Below are positions 45,282-56,165 of a stretch of 64,000 nt of DNA, in pieces. The stretch covers positions 5,001-69,000 of the forward strand of contig NC_092671.1 of the NCBI RefSeq assembly GCF_964355755.1, given 5' to 3'. Source of the DNA: Antedon mediterranea. Its lineage: Eukaryota; Echinodermata; Crinoidea; Comatulida; Antedonidae. The translations under genes and the position numbers were made by a program. Position 1 is the first letter of the stretch; the number at the start of each line of letters is the position of its first letter. The notes below the pieces were generated by a model. The model was not told the origin of the DNA, searched no databases, and saw nothing but the letters and a program-made list of their open reading frames with translations.

Positions 45282-48200
45282 ATGGCAGAAAATGAAATAA
45301 CCAGTGCTGATATGACAAATGATAGTTTACCAAATAATAAACGAGATGAGGAAGATCAAAAAGAAGTGAATGAGTCAAAGGATTCACCAACGACGGCAGA
45401 ATTCTTTGTTACTACTGATGCAGACACAGAAGATAAAAATATTAAAGAAAATAATACAGCAATGAAGAGTGTTGGTGAAACAGAAAACCTTTCCGAAAGG
45501 CCAATTTCAGGTTAGTACCTACTACAATTTATGCCATCTATCACCCCTGCCTGTCTGTAGTCTATTTCTAATAGTTACCAATTAAAGTGTAAGCAAGCAC
45601 ACTGCTACAGTAGTCGGTAGTATGTAAAAGTGAGCACTAAGGAATTGGTTATCCCCATCCAGAGATGTCTCTGGATATTTTTTTCTGCCATGTCTTTACT
45701 ATGTTTCTTAAAAATGGAACATCTCATAGCTTAATCTTTTATGTATTAGACACAATTCAGTACTATAAACATACTTCAGGTTATAGGATAGCAGACATCA
45801 ACTTTCTGCCCTCAATTCATATTTTAATGTACATGCATGTTACATTTGCATGGATATTCTAGTTATTTTTACTTTATACTACTACTGTATACTGTACACT
45901 TCATTCATAGTTACATTATTGTGTTCTTTAATTAGATGTGTTTAAAGAAGATGATAATGTTATTCTGCCTATTGAGAACCAAACACTTGCTAGGTTATCA
46001 GATGGCTTTCTTCAGAAAATACAACCAGAATTAGATTGTTTCAACAACTCCTTCCAGGAACTTACGTAAGTGTCCTTATTAAGTATAATAAAAGAACGTT
46101 TGTCTATTGTTAAACTATAAATTATAATATAGGAATGCTTGAACCAAAAGTTCCACAAAAGTTATACAGTACTGACATTTCAGAGAAATATTGAGTTAAA
46201 ATAATAAAAAATAAAATGTCTGCCGTTGCTAGATAAATGCATTGCAGGGAATATTGCGCCAGTATCGCATTGCCAATGGCTACACAATAAGCAAAAATTG
46301 TGATTCAAATGCAGAGCCATATCGCAAAATTGGCCATTCAATTGCCTACTTTAAATGCATGCTTTTTTAGGCTTAATTAGTTAAAACATCTCAATTTTCT
46401 TTTAAATCTGTCAAATCCGTTAATGAAAATAAATACATGAAATTACTTATAAACAAATTGAGCTAATCAAAATGTTTACTTGGCTCTTTATTTTGATTAG
46501 CCATTATGGCTATGCAAAAAGTTTGAATGAAAGCATGAAATTTAAAGCATATTTTTAATTCAGTCACTAGAATATGAAACTTTTGTATTAATATGTCAGT
46601 GTCATTCAACTTATTGTTATTTTGGTGTGGTAAAATAGAATATAAATTGTTTATCTTTTAATTTATCAAAATGGATCCAACATTTGATTGTGTACTGTTA
46701 TATATATATATATATACAGTAGTATTTAATTTCTTTACAGGAGAAACCAACGAGTTTTGATGGAAACTGTTCAACAAGAAAATTCAAAATTTTCTGAAAA
46801 TAAAGACATTAAGGATTTAGCAGACATGGCAAGTAAAATAGATATTAACTGCAATAAGTGGTATCCATGGATATTTCAAATCAAACTGAAGAATTATCAT
46901 AAGCCTCATTTCCACTGGACTTAAAAATTGCATGTTTTACATTATGTATAAAAGTAATATACAACAGTATATACTGTAGGCATGGGCATAATACATGGCA
47001 TACTTTTAGCTTTTACCAGATTTTTAACCAGACGTTATGGTTAGGGTTGAACCCTAAACCTTTTACCAGATTTTTAACCAGACGTTTCATTAAAACTACA
47101 GCTGTATGTGTGATAAAAAATACTCTCTGGACAGATGTGAAACTGTTCATTTATAGGACAGGCAACTTAACCAAAGAGGATCTTAATTGTGTATATGCGA
47201 GATACATTTATATGTTATAACCGATTCAGATATGACTAGGTATTTTATTATTTTTATTTAGGTAGCAGATGCTAAAGTGTATTACCAAAAGCTTGTAAAT
47301 GTAAAAAAGGACATGACACAACTTCATGAAAAAGCAACCAAAATTAAGGTTAGTATTATGAATATTGAAAAACGGGGTTAAATCTGCTTGTGAAGGCACC
47401 TCTGTTCCTCTTTATTGTATCAAACAATTAATCAATACAAAAGGTAGCCAAGATATAGCCGGAGCTAATCAAGCTTGGTACCTTTTAAAACATCTTAACT
47501 AACTTAAGCTACGAAATTAACAAATAAATAACAGAACTTAAAGGAAAATAAAAAGTTGATAACGTCAAAAACAAAGCAAAACATTTTGAATAATAAATAA
47601 CATAACATAAAGTGCTGTATGTACTGTACTGTAATTAACAAAACCAAATCAGTTCAATAGATAATATCTGATGAATTAACAATAAATAAAACATTGTAAA
47701 TTATAGATTATTCTTTTATATACTTAAATAAAAGTAATTCTTTAAGTTGTTTAGAGAAAGCAAGTGTAATTGTTCGTAATTCTAAAGGTAAATCATTCCA
47801 AATAACAGCACCGGAAAAAGAGATTCTAAATCCTCCACAATTAATACGATAAGGGGGAATGGCTAAATTAAAATAATGATTAATTCTTGTATTATATGCA
47901 TGATCGTTAGTTTTAAAATAATCAGATAAACTGTGAGGTAATCTATTATTAAATAGATCAAAAAAAGTGTAAAGGGTCATACTGGTTAAATTAATGTTTG
48001 TGCAAGACAATTTTCGAGCCAGAGTACTTGGCGAATAAATAAATTTAATTGTTATTGTTAAAAAGTAACACTATTGATGTTATTTAAAATAATAATTGTA
48101 AATGTTAAGCTTTTTTTTTAATTATTATTATTATTTACTATACAAACCATGGTTTAACCTTTTTGTGCATTATCTTAAAATAATGTTATACTTTGTAGTT

Positions 48201-51200
48201 CTGTATCATTGCAATTTTAGAAAAGAGCACTGAAGTTACAAGGCCAAAAGATGAAGGAGAATCTGTTGAAAGAGCAGCAGAGAGATCATGAGCTTGAACA
48301 GGAACGTAAACTTATAGCCCAACCTGCACGCAGGTCTAATATTCTGTGATAAACAATTGATGCACTTGTTTACATCATAAAAGAGCAGCAGAAAGATCAT
48401 GAGCTTGAACAGGAACGTAAACTTATAGCCCAATTTTCACGCAGGTCTAATATTCTGTGATCAACAATTGATGCACTTGTTTACTTCATAAAAGAGCAGC
48501 AGAGAGATCATGAGCTTGAACAGGAACGTAAACTTATAGCCCAATCTGCAAGCAGGTCTAATAATCTGTGATCAACAATTGATGCACTTGCTTACTTCAT
48601 AAAAGAGCAGCACAGAGATCATGAGCTTGAACAGGAACGTAAACTTATAGCCAAACCTGCATGCAGGTCTAATATTCTGTGATCAACAATTGATGCACTT
48701 GTTTACTTCATAAAAGAGCAGCAGAGAGATCATGAGCTTGAACAGGAACGTAAACTTATAGCCCAATCTGCAAGCAGGTCTAATAATCTGTGATCAACAA
48801 TTGATGCACTTGCTTACTTCATAAAAGAGCAGCACAGAGATCATGAGCTTGAACAGGAATGTAAACTTATAGCCAAACCTGCATGCAGGTCTAATATTCT
48901 GTGATCAACAATTGATGCACTTGTTTACATCATAAAAGAGCAGCACAGAGATCATGAGCTTGAACAGGAACGTAAACTTATAGCCCAATTTGCACGCAGG
49001 TCTAATATTCTGTGATCAACAATTGATGCACTTGCTTACTTCATAAAAGAGCAGCACAGAGATCATGAGCTTGAACAGGAACGTAAACTTATAGCCCAAC
49101 CTGCACGCAGGTCTAATATTCTGTGATCAACAATTGATGCACTTGTTTACATCATAAAAGAGCAGCACAGAGATCATGAGCTTGAACAGGAACGTAAACT
49201 TATTAGCAGGGTTGCTAACTTCCATTTTTTATGAAGATTGTGCATTTTGTGACAAAAGCACCAAACTTGGCACAAACCTTCTTTAGGGTATATCTAACAA
49301 TCCTAGAAGGGGTGCCCAAAAATCGGAACAATTTAACGACGTCATTTGGACCACGCCCCTTTTTTTAGTATTACGTAATTAGGAGAAAACTTAAATTTCG
49401 TATATATATACCAAGTTTGGTATCAAATTAAAACTCATGACATGTACATTGCAATACACACATAAAAAATATATGATTTCTCTTCAGACGGAATATATAG
49501 GTCAAATAATGTAATTTTCTGTCATATTGAAGGGGATTTCAATCAAAACGCGCCAATATTGTGCTATGTTATGAACATTGTAGTTATAAGAACAACAACA
49601 TTCATTTTTGTAATAGAACTCCTAATATATATTTATCCTGTACCAGTTACTTTCCTTTAACATATAATTAGGAACCACTGAAAAAAAGTATATAAAACAT
49701 ATACTGTATCAAACTTGGCTCAATGATCACTGGACTAAGTAAACAGACAAAAGACCATTTGACTGACAATTATGGCGTTAGCATCCATAATAATACATGG
49801 AGGTGATAATCAACTTTACTTTTATGAAATTATTTATCTGGAAACAAACACTTATAATGGTACAGAGTTGCTAGATGACGAACAAGTTCCACGGCATGGG
49901 TAACAAAGACCAGTGCAAGAAAGACCTGCTGAACGGCACTTGCAGTTCCCTGAGCAAAAAGGCAACTTTTTGCAGCCACACTTTAGCAATTCCCTACATG
50001 CCTTGGATGCTTCAGGTAGTATGGTCCAGACTGTTGTCCATGTACTGCCGGTTTTAGTCCAACCAAAGTCTTCTGGTGATGGAGCATTCTGCTGTGGCTG
50101 TAGACTGGTGGTCCAAATGCTTGCTTGGTATATGGATCGGTTGGAATGCTGTAAAAGTGCATCCTGCAATAAACAATTTAAAGATTGGTGTTACCTTTTA
50201 ATGAAAGAAAAAAAATGAACCTGATAATAAATTATTAAACCACAATTGCTCCCCTTACCTGTGTAGGAGGAATGTTGTCCATTTTCCGTGCCTTTCTTAA
50301 AAAAAGATCTTGTCTTAGCTTAGTAAGACTTCTTAAAGTCTTGTAGTATAGATGACATGTAAACTCCTCTAGCAACTGGAATTGAGATGAGTTGACTCCT
50401 AGAGATTTGAAAAGGTGATGTGCCATGAAAAGAAAGGCTTCTGTGACTGCTGGAAATGAGCATGCGGAGTGTTTTGCTTTTCCGAAGAACTGGGATGTAC
50501 TGTAGTATCGGACACAGTAAATGCATGAAAAACTGGCAGCCCTCTTGACTTATCCTCTCCTAGGTTATGGCAGATGGTATTTATATTAAAATATTGGAAG
50601 TGCTTACCCATGCCAAATGCGACCCAGATACACGTAACCAGGATAACAGGCTATTAGATTGCAGAAAATACCAACCAGGATAACAATGGCATCAGTATCA
50701 GCTGTACGCACCAAAATAACCCTGCTACCTTTCTTTAAGGCATCATCAATGTGAATGCACATCCTGGAGTCGGCCTCTTCATGGTCGCAGATTGACATAG
50801 GTTGAGTAGATGTCCGGGATACAACAGACTCGCCTACAGGACATAATAAATATCAAGAATTACTTACTAATTTAATATGCCTTTTAAATTAATTATTGGT
50901 ACGAAACTGTATAAGTAAATTAATCGTTTGGTTACAAACAAAATAAATTAGTATGTATCATAATAAAACTTACCTGATGTAATGTAAACTTCTTTGCAGT
51001 CAGAGTAATCATGGGTAGACACCTTCGTAGTTAAAAAGTTAAAGAACTCCTCTTCATTTACTGTATCTTTCAGAAAGTCTTGGAAATTCCATGGAATCTT
51101 TGTTTGTCCCCCAACTTTCCTCCTGACGTACCCCTTTTCCTCTTTTTTCTCTTGTAGACTGCTTAAGACTATCTGTTCTGTAAGTGTCCCACACTATATC

Positions 51201-53168
51201 AATTCTGTTACTATTCTGCAGCTGCTGTCTGGTCCACGGTAGAAAGACCTGTCATACAAATGATACTAGAATAACGATCCGCATATAGAAGTGACCAATT
51301 ATGTGGTGGTTAAACAATAGATACAATCCTGAATGCAAAGAAATGTACTCACCTTATCACCGTAGTCATAAAATATAAATGCATGTTTGCTGGAAAGAGC
51401 ATGGACAATAGCAGCTCCGTCAAACACCTTTACGTCAAAATATGTAGGAGGTTCAGGTTGGCCTTCAGTCTCCAAATGCTGTAGCAACTCAGACTTCTTA
51501 GTTGGTAGTCGAAGTTTTCCATTTACTGCCAAAGAGGGTGGCCATGGCTGGTTTTAATGCATGAAGAAGTCTTCCAAATCTCCATCACGAGATTGACTTT
51601 CAATATACAGTCGACTGAATAGGCTGCAGTCACTTTTTTAACTCTTAACTTGTTGCTTTGTTTTGGCCACTGATTTTGACCGTGGTGTGTTGAACAACGG
51701 CAGCTTATTCTGTTTGATGGCTTGTTGAATTGCAACACTTCTGTCGAGAATAACTTCCTTGAAATATTTTTGGTACTGGGTAGTACCTACATCCTGAATT
51801 GTACGAACTGTCACTACTGGACTTTCATTATCACAATCTCGAGCATCCAAGACCAGAAGTTCTGAACAATTATCGAGGAATGGGTTGCCTGCATTTGAAA
51901 TTGTTTCGTGTAGCCTGTTGACCTGAACTTTAAATGTTTCTTGGGTAGAGAGTCCTTGTTCTCGTTGCTGAAAGTCATTCGGATCATCAACCATGAACTG
52001 ACTCTCGAACTCTGTAATCAGTCTCGCTTGTTCTGGCCTCGCCACCATCCACCTCTTAAACGCTGTTGGATTTTCAGTAAGTCCGACTGCACCCCCAGTT
52101 CCTTTTACTAATTCGTTGTTCTGCTCATGAGATTGGTCAATGGGCATACAGGAGAACTTTCTTGTTGTTTTTGGAATAACCCAGAACTTCTTAAAATCTT
52201 CTTTGATGTTTACAGGTAGTGTATTCATGTCCCTAATGTGGATGGGAATTGCCTTTTTGCTCAGGGAACTGCAAGTGCCGTTCAGCAGGTCTTTCTTGCA
52301 CTGGTCTTTGTTACCCATGCCGTGGAACTTGTTCGTCATCTAGCAACTCTGTACCATTATAAGTGTTTGTTTCCAGATAAATAATTTCATAAAAGTAAAG
52401 TTGATTATCACCTCCATGTATTGTTATGGATGCTAACGCCATAATTGTCAGTCAAATGGTCGTTTGTCTGTTTACTTAGTCCAGTGATCATTGAGCCAAG
52501 TTTGATACAGTATATGTTTTATATACTTTTTTTCAGTGGTTCCTAATATTATGTTAAAGGAAAGTAACTGGTACAGGATAAATATATATTAGTAGTTCTA
52601 TTACAAAAATGAATGTTGTTGTTCTTATAATTACAATGTTCATAACATAGCACAATATTTGCGCGTTTTGATTGAAATCCCATTCAATATGACAGATAAT
52701 TACATTATTTGACCTATATATTCCGTCTGAAGAGAAATCATATATTTTGTATGTGTGTATTGTAATGTTTTAATTTGATACCAAACTTGGTATGTATATA
52801 CAAAATTTAAGTTTTCACCTAATTACGTAATACCAAAAAAAGGGCGTGGTCCAAATGACGTCCTTAAATTGTTCCGATTTTTGGGCACCCCTTCTAGGAT
52901 TGTTAGATATACCCTAAAGAAGGTTTGTGCCAAATGTGGTGCTTTTGTCACAAAGTGCACAAAAAAAGTGCTAAGTTACCCTGCTATATAGCCCAACCTG
53001 CATGCAGGTCTAATATTCTGTGATCAACAATTGATGCACTTGTTTACTTCATTTGATGATTGTGAACTACACTTTCTTTAATATAATAGGGAAGATGCAA
53101 TAAAAGAAGTCATCAAAACATTATTGATACAAGCCAAGGATGATGATGTTTGTAAAGATGCTAGTTAA
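45282..53168 (+). CDS. BLOC1S6: BLOC1S6 (pallidin), BLOC-1 subunit, 6 coding exons
   Basis: Coiled-coil subunit of the cytosolic BLOC-1 complex, which sorts cargo to lysosome-related organelles. Exons 45282-45510, 45936-46065, 46741-46828, 47262-47348, 48221-48333 and 53090-53168 join in phase to 241 residues. Against human pallidin (172 residues) it has a longer acidic N-terminus, and it adds about 25 residues after the usual RPAKRM-like end (here QPARREDAIKEVIKTLL). Matching core: LARLSDGFLQKIQPELD, QELTRNQRVLMETVQQE, AKVYYQKLVNVKKDM, KRALKLQGQKMKENLLKEQQ. The intron after 46828 starts GCAAGT (a GC-AG intron). The other introns are GT-AG. The last intron (about 4.76 kb) holds the exon-derived tandem array and the inverted-repeat element. 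An acceptor just before the ATG (45279) suggests an upstream non-coding exon. Confidence 0.92.
47705..48010 (-). mobile_element. LINE C-terminal fragment in BLOC1S6 intron
   Basis: The minus-strand open segment contains HAYNTRINHYFNLAIPPYR and SFSGAVIWNDLPLELR, the conserved end of LINE ORF2 proteins (compare YNTRNKDN...GPKLWNQL at 5590-5700). 5'-truncated; about 300 bp remain. The adjacent 'aataaaacattg' (47683-47694) is probably 3' tail sequence. Confidence 0.7.
48266..49203 (+). repeat. 111-bp array made from the BLOC1S6 exon 3' half plus its 5' splice site
   Basis: The 3' two-thirds of the 48221-48333 exon, its GT donor and 45 bp of intron repeat about nine times, at roughly 48266, 48379, 48491, 48602, 48713, 48825, 48936, 49047 and 49158. 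Each copy has 'gagcagcag(a/c)gagatcatga', 'acaggaacgtaaacttatag' and the donor CAG|GTCTAAT. The remaining end is at 52990-53053, beyond the inserted element. Units 3+4 and 5+6 form a duplicated dimer. Later copies lack an acceptor, so they are not complete exons. Confidence 0.92.
49204..49965. repeat. Left terminal inverted repeat (contains the CXC exon end)
   Basis: Reverse complement of 52249-52986, with small indels and scattered substitutions. The inner part (49852-49965) encodes, on the minus strand, the last 38 codons and stop of the PIN-like/CXC gene. Homology to the other arm stops exactly after GGCAA at 49965. Confidence 0.85.
49852..52339 (-). pseudogene. PIN/FEN-like nuclease-type protein with C-terminal CXC domain (broken)
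   Basis: Exons on the minus strand: 52339-51353, 51248-50974, 50833-50259, 50163-49852. Seen in order: DQSHEQNNELVKGTGGAVGL; PTYFDVKVFDGAAIVHAL; a frameshift near 51110, then KIPWNFQDFL; CDHEEADSRMCIHIDDAL; VRTADTDAIVILVG; FHAFTVSDT, then a frameshift; and the cysteine-rich tail KCGCKKLPFCSGNCKCRSAG with LSCTGLCYPCRGTC. The spaced acidic motifs (D..., EEAD, DTD, ...D) resemble the metal site of PIN/FEN-type nucleases. The nine-cysteine tail fits the tesmin/TSO1-like CXC DNA-binding motif. Two in-frame stops (51640-51638 and about 51556) and two frameshifts make it a pseudogene. The first 30 codons lie in the right inverted repeat and look non-native. I recall related proteins in cnidarian, mollusc and echinoderm genomes, without an assigned function. 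The nuclease role is inference. Confidence 0.75.
52249..52986. repeat. Right terminal inverted repeat
   Basis: Partner of 49204-49965. Its inner end provides the apparent ATG (52339-52337) and first 30 codons of the pseudogene's open frame, read antisense to the CXC codons. Confidence 0.85.
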
Positions 53169-53592
53169 ATGCTCTCTATATTAATAAAAATCAAAGTATA
53201 TTCTAGAACAATATCAGACCATTAAATAATGTCAGCTATTCATCAGTCGTTCTCAGGCCTACTGGAAATAAATAGGTTGATTTTTTTACAGTATGTACAG
53301 TATACCCATTATTACAATTAATTCGTAATAAGTGAACATGTAAAATAAATTTCAAGGATGTAGAGAGTTACCATTCCCAAACCTCAAATGTATGTCAATT
53401 TATCAATATTTCTTGTTTATTAATGAATGTTGTTTGAAAATGGTACCATAGTCAAGTTAATGATTATGCAGGCTTATACACATCCAAAGATACATTTAGC
53501 CCTACTATTCCCATACTTGTGTAATACTTTGGAGGCATCTAATATTACAATACATACGTAAACGTAACTGTACGTATTAGGTGTATATTGAC

Positions 53593-53912
53593 TGATTGAT
53601 TGAAATTTATATTTATACTGGGTAACCTCTTCAGGCAAAGACTGGTCTCCCAGAGGGCCCAGTTGGTGATCAGTGGCTGTGATGTACTAATACACCGGGG
53701 TAACCCCCTACTCGTCTCGAAAGATGTACTAGGTTCTTTAAAGTGCACACGAGCTAGATGTGTACACTGGCCCTACGGTTTATAGTCCTTATCCGAGAAG
53801 ACTCGTTCTACCACCAGAACCATGGAGTGAGTGAGCCTCGAACCCCTGCCGATGTTATGGCTACGTAATTACGGTTACACTGTCTTAACCGCTCGGTCAC
53901 TCACTCACTCGA
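53593..53912 (-). mobile_element. tRNA-derived SINE, well preserved copy
   Basis: On the minus strand: GAGTGACCGAGCGGTTAAGA (A-box region), GGGGTTCGAGGCTCACTC (B-box and acceptor side pairing with the GAGTGA start), body 'actttaaagaacctagtaca', tail 'tcaatcaatcagtcaatata'. The head resembles a class II tRNA (Ser/Leu) with a long variable region. Same family as 13961-14250. 53170-53590, between BLOC1S6 and this copy, is the gene's 3' flank with AATAAA words. Confidence 0.85.
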
Positions 53913-54041
53913 TATATATTAATCCAAAGGCAAAATACTGAAAAAAATGGCAATGGTGTGGGTATCAGTGGCTGGATCTCAATGGAGATACAAAAAAAGT
54001 GAAAAGCTAAATCAAAACGATAAGTAAAACAGCCAGAAAAG

Positions 54042-54078
54042 TTAGCAGAGCTTTCGGGCAACACTAGCCCTTCATTAG
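54042..54078 (-). ncRNA. Second hammerhead-like motif, Penelope-like terminal repeat remnant
   Basis: Minus strand: CTAATGA, A, GGGC...GCCC stem with a 7-base loop, GAA, then AGC/GCT stem III around TCT, then A. Core position G5 is A here (CUAAUGA), which should abolish cleavage. Same architecture as 223-254, including the extra base before stem II. No coding remnant adjoins. Confidence 0.4.
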
Positions 54079-54951
54079 TGCAAGTCAGGTGTATATATTA
54101 TATATTATGATGTTATTTTTAATTTATGCTGTTGCGATTAAATAAAGTACTGTTTATGTATTTTGTATAAATAGAGTTTAGACATTGTGAGTAAATGAAC
54201 AAGCAGTTACCGGTACAGACATACTTGTCAATTTCTATTACCAATTTTAATCAGCGATTGTCAATGAATGTATAGTGAAGTAGAATTCATTTGGCAACAT
54301 ACATACAATGTGTGTGTTGAGGCGCAATATAGAGTGATTTGTTTTATTCATCATAAGCCTAGACAGACAGCACTCTACTAAGTAAGGGTTAGGACAAAAA
54401 ACAAAATTAACATTTGAAATAGTTTAATTACTGTAGTTAACAAAATTACATAAATGTTGTTTTTGTCAAGATTGTCATACCAATTGAAAATAAAATTATA
54501 AAATTATTAAAGAAAAAAACAACTTCCTAAATTCTTTATAGACCTATCTGTATACAGTGGCGTATCCAGTGGGGTGCCCCCCCCCCCCCCTGATGTCGTG
54601 TCCGTCGGCACATCATCGCGTCCGTCGGCAAACAAGGTGCCTGGGAAAAAAATAAACTATTATTCTGACAATAATTGAATTGTAAACATAATTATTTTTA
54701 GTGTTTGTTTATTTACATATCATATCATTGATCCCTTCAGATCAAATATTTTTTATTTTCATTACATCATTCTAACGAAACACGTAAAAAATGTGGTCAA
54801 AATATCGTACTACCTAGCACGTACGTACGGCCGTACGCGGTAGATTGTTTACTCAAAAGTCTTTGACCTTACCCCCTATTCAATCTTGTTTTTGCAGTTG
54901 TGCCTCTCATGACCTGGGGCGGATTGCTATAAGCGGTCTATAAACGGTCTA

Positions 54952-55137
54952 AAGCGTGGTTCCCACTAGCGACGCAACGCAAGGACGTAACGCAACTCAA
55001 GTAATTGACCAATCACAAGCGATGGCTTATTCGCTTGTGAATTGCTAATTAGCTGTCTATAACTTCGCTTGTCATTGGTTAAAACGCTTGCGTTGCGTTT
55101 ACGTCCTTGCGTTACGTTCTATTGGGAACCAAGCTTT
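54952..55137. mobile_element. Hairpin MITE (AAGCGTGGTTCCCACTAG), copy 1
   Basis: Terminal arms 'aagcgtggttcccactagcg' and 'ctattgggaaccaagcttt', with inner arms 'gcaacgcaaggacgtaacgc' and 'gcgtttacgtccttgcgtta', fold almost completely. A central 'ccaatcacaagcg' also pairs with 'cgcttgtcattgg'. Length about 186 bp. Confidence 0.8.
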
Positions 55138-55188
55138 AGCGCTTAGCTTGCCGGCTATAATTCGTGACGTAGCAAGTAGTCTTTATTT

Positions 55189-55370
55189 AAGCGTGGTTCC
55201 CACTAGCGACGCAACACAAGGACGTAACGCAACGCAAGTGAATTGACCAATCACAAGCGATGGCTTATTCGCTTGTGATTGCTAACTGTCTTAACTTTGC
55301 TTGTCATTGGTTAAAACGCTTGCGTTGCGTTTACGTCCTTGCGTTACGTTCTAGTGGGAACCAAGCCTTA
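55189..55370. mobile_element. Hairpin MITE, copy 2
   Basis: Direct repeat of copy 1 (same orientation, about 50 bp downstream), with the same arms and a near-identical loop. The last bases AAGCCTTA differ from copy 1. Confidence 0.8.
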
Positions 55371-55849
55371 TAGACCATGCTATACCGCGGTCCCTAACCT
55401 GTAAACGGTCTTTAAAATTAAAGCCTACTCGAAGGAGTCTTAAAACAGTCTTAAACCTCTCTTTTTGTTGCTTTTACGTATTATTTATCGTCAAAGACAA
55501 CCAATTGAACGACTTTTAAGTGTTAAATCAAATAATAACGGTGGTTTTATTCTTATATAGGCCTAGAATGGATTTTCTCGCACATTTCTACGCGAGAAAA
55601 TGGATTTTCTCGTACAATTCTAAATTATCTGTATATTATTCTTCGCAAGGTAAAAGGTGTCTAGGCAGGCTTGTTTTAATACAATACAAATACTATAGGA
55701 GGCCTAGCCTAGCTTCACCCATTCCTACGCTAAGATTATATATTACATAGCCTATTATTATTAAACTGCTGCAGTTAAATAAATAAATATAATATTTACA
55801 TCAATGCACAAATAATTACTTTACCTCAGAAAAAATCGAAGATTCCAAA

Positions 55850-56165
55850 GGTTTCACTTCCGCCGTGGTAACTCACTTCCGCCGTGGCATTCTGTAATTT
55901 TCCGTGGTGTTGTTTCATTATTAATTTGCCGTGGTGTTTCAATACTAATTTGCCGTGGTGTTTCATTTTTAAGTTGCCGTGGTATTTTTGTTAAATTGCC
56001 GCGATGTCTTATTTTTAACTTGCCGTGATGTTTTATTTTTAATTTTCCGTGGCTTTTTTCAAATTGCCGTGGCTTTTTTCAAATTGCCGTGGCTTTTTTC
56101 AAATTGCCGTGGCTTTTTTTGAAAAAATTGCCGTGATATTTTTTTACAGTTGCCGTGACACTTAT
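55850..56165. repeat. Decayed minisatellite of TTGCCGTGG units
   Basis: The word GCCGTGG (variants TCCGTGG, GCCGTGA, GCCGCGA) recurs about 15 times at 17-30-bp spacing, separated by T-rich spacers. Three central units, TTTTTTCAAATTGCCGTGGC, are identical, and both flanks are diverged. No coding capacity. Confidence 0.85.

Larger units (their letters stand above)
49204..52986 (-). mobile_element. 3.78-kb long-TIR element carrying a PIN-like/CXC gene (unrecognised class)
   Basis: The ends TAGCAGGGT...ACCCTGCTA are flanked by TAT (49201-49203 and 52987-52989). Removing the element restores the uninterrupted satellite unit 'acttatagccca', so this is a clean insertion with a 3-bp duplication. The inverted arms are 49204-49965 and 52249-52986, alike over nearly their full length ('ggggtgcccaaaaatcggaa', 'aaatgacgtc'-like and 'ggtacagagttgctagatga' words in both). 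Between them is a broken four-exon gene on the minus strand. No known transposase, integrase or reverse transcriptase is visible. Introns in the gene argue against retrotransposition of an mRNA. Confidence 0.85.

Noticed and set aside
47000-47095. Short repeat 'ttttaccagatttttaacca' around an inverted GGTTAGGGTT/AACCCTAAACC
   Set aside because: Considered as telomere-like sequence, but it is only one or two units long.
49875-50218. Plus-strand open frames of 60 and 101 codons in the long-TIR element
   Set aside because: They are the antisense of the CXC exon. Only the minus strand shows conserved cysteines and splice sites.
54556-54600. 'cagtggcgtatccagtgggg' plus a C-run, resembling a hAT transposon end
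   Set aside because: No matching right end or target duplication was found.
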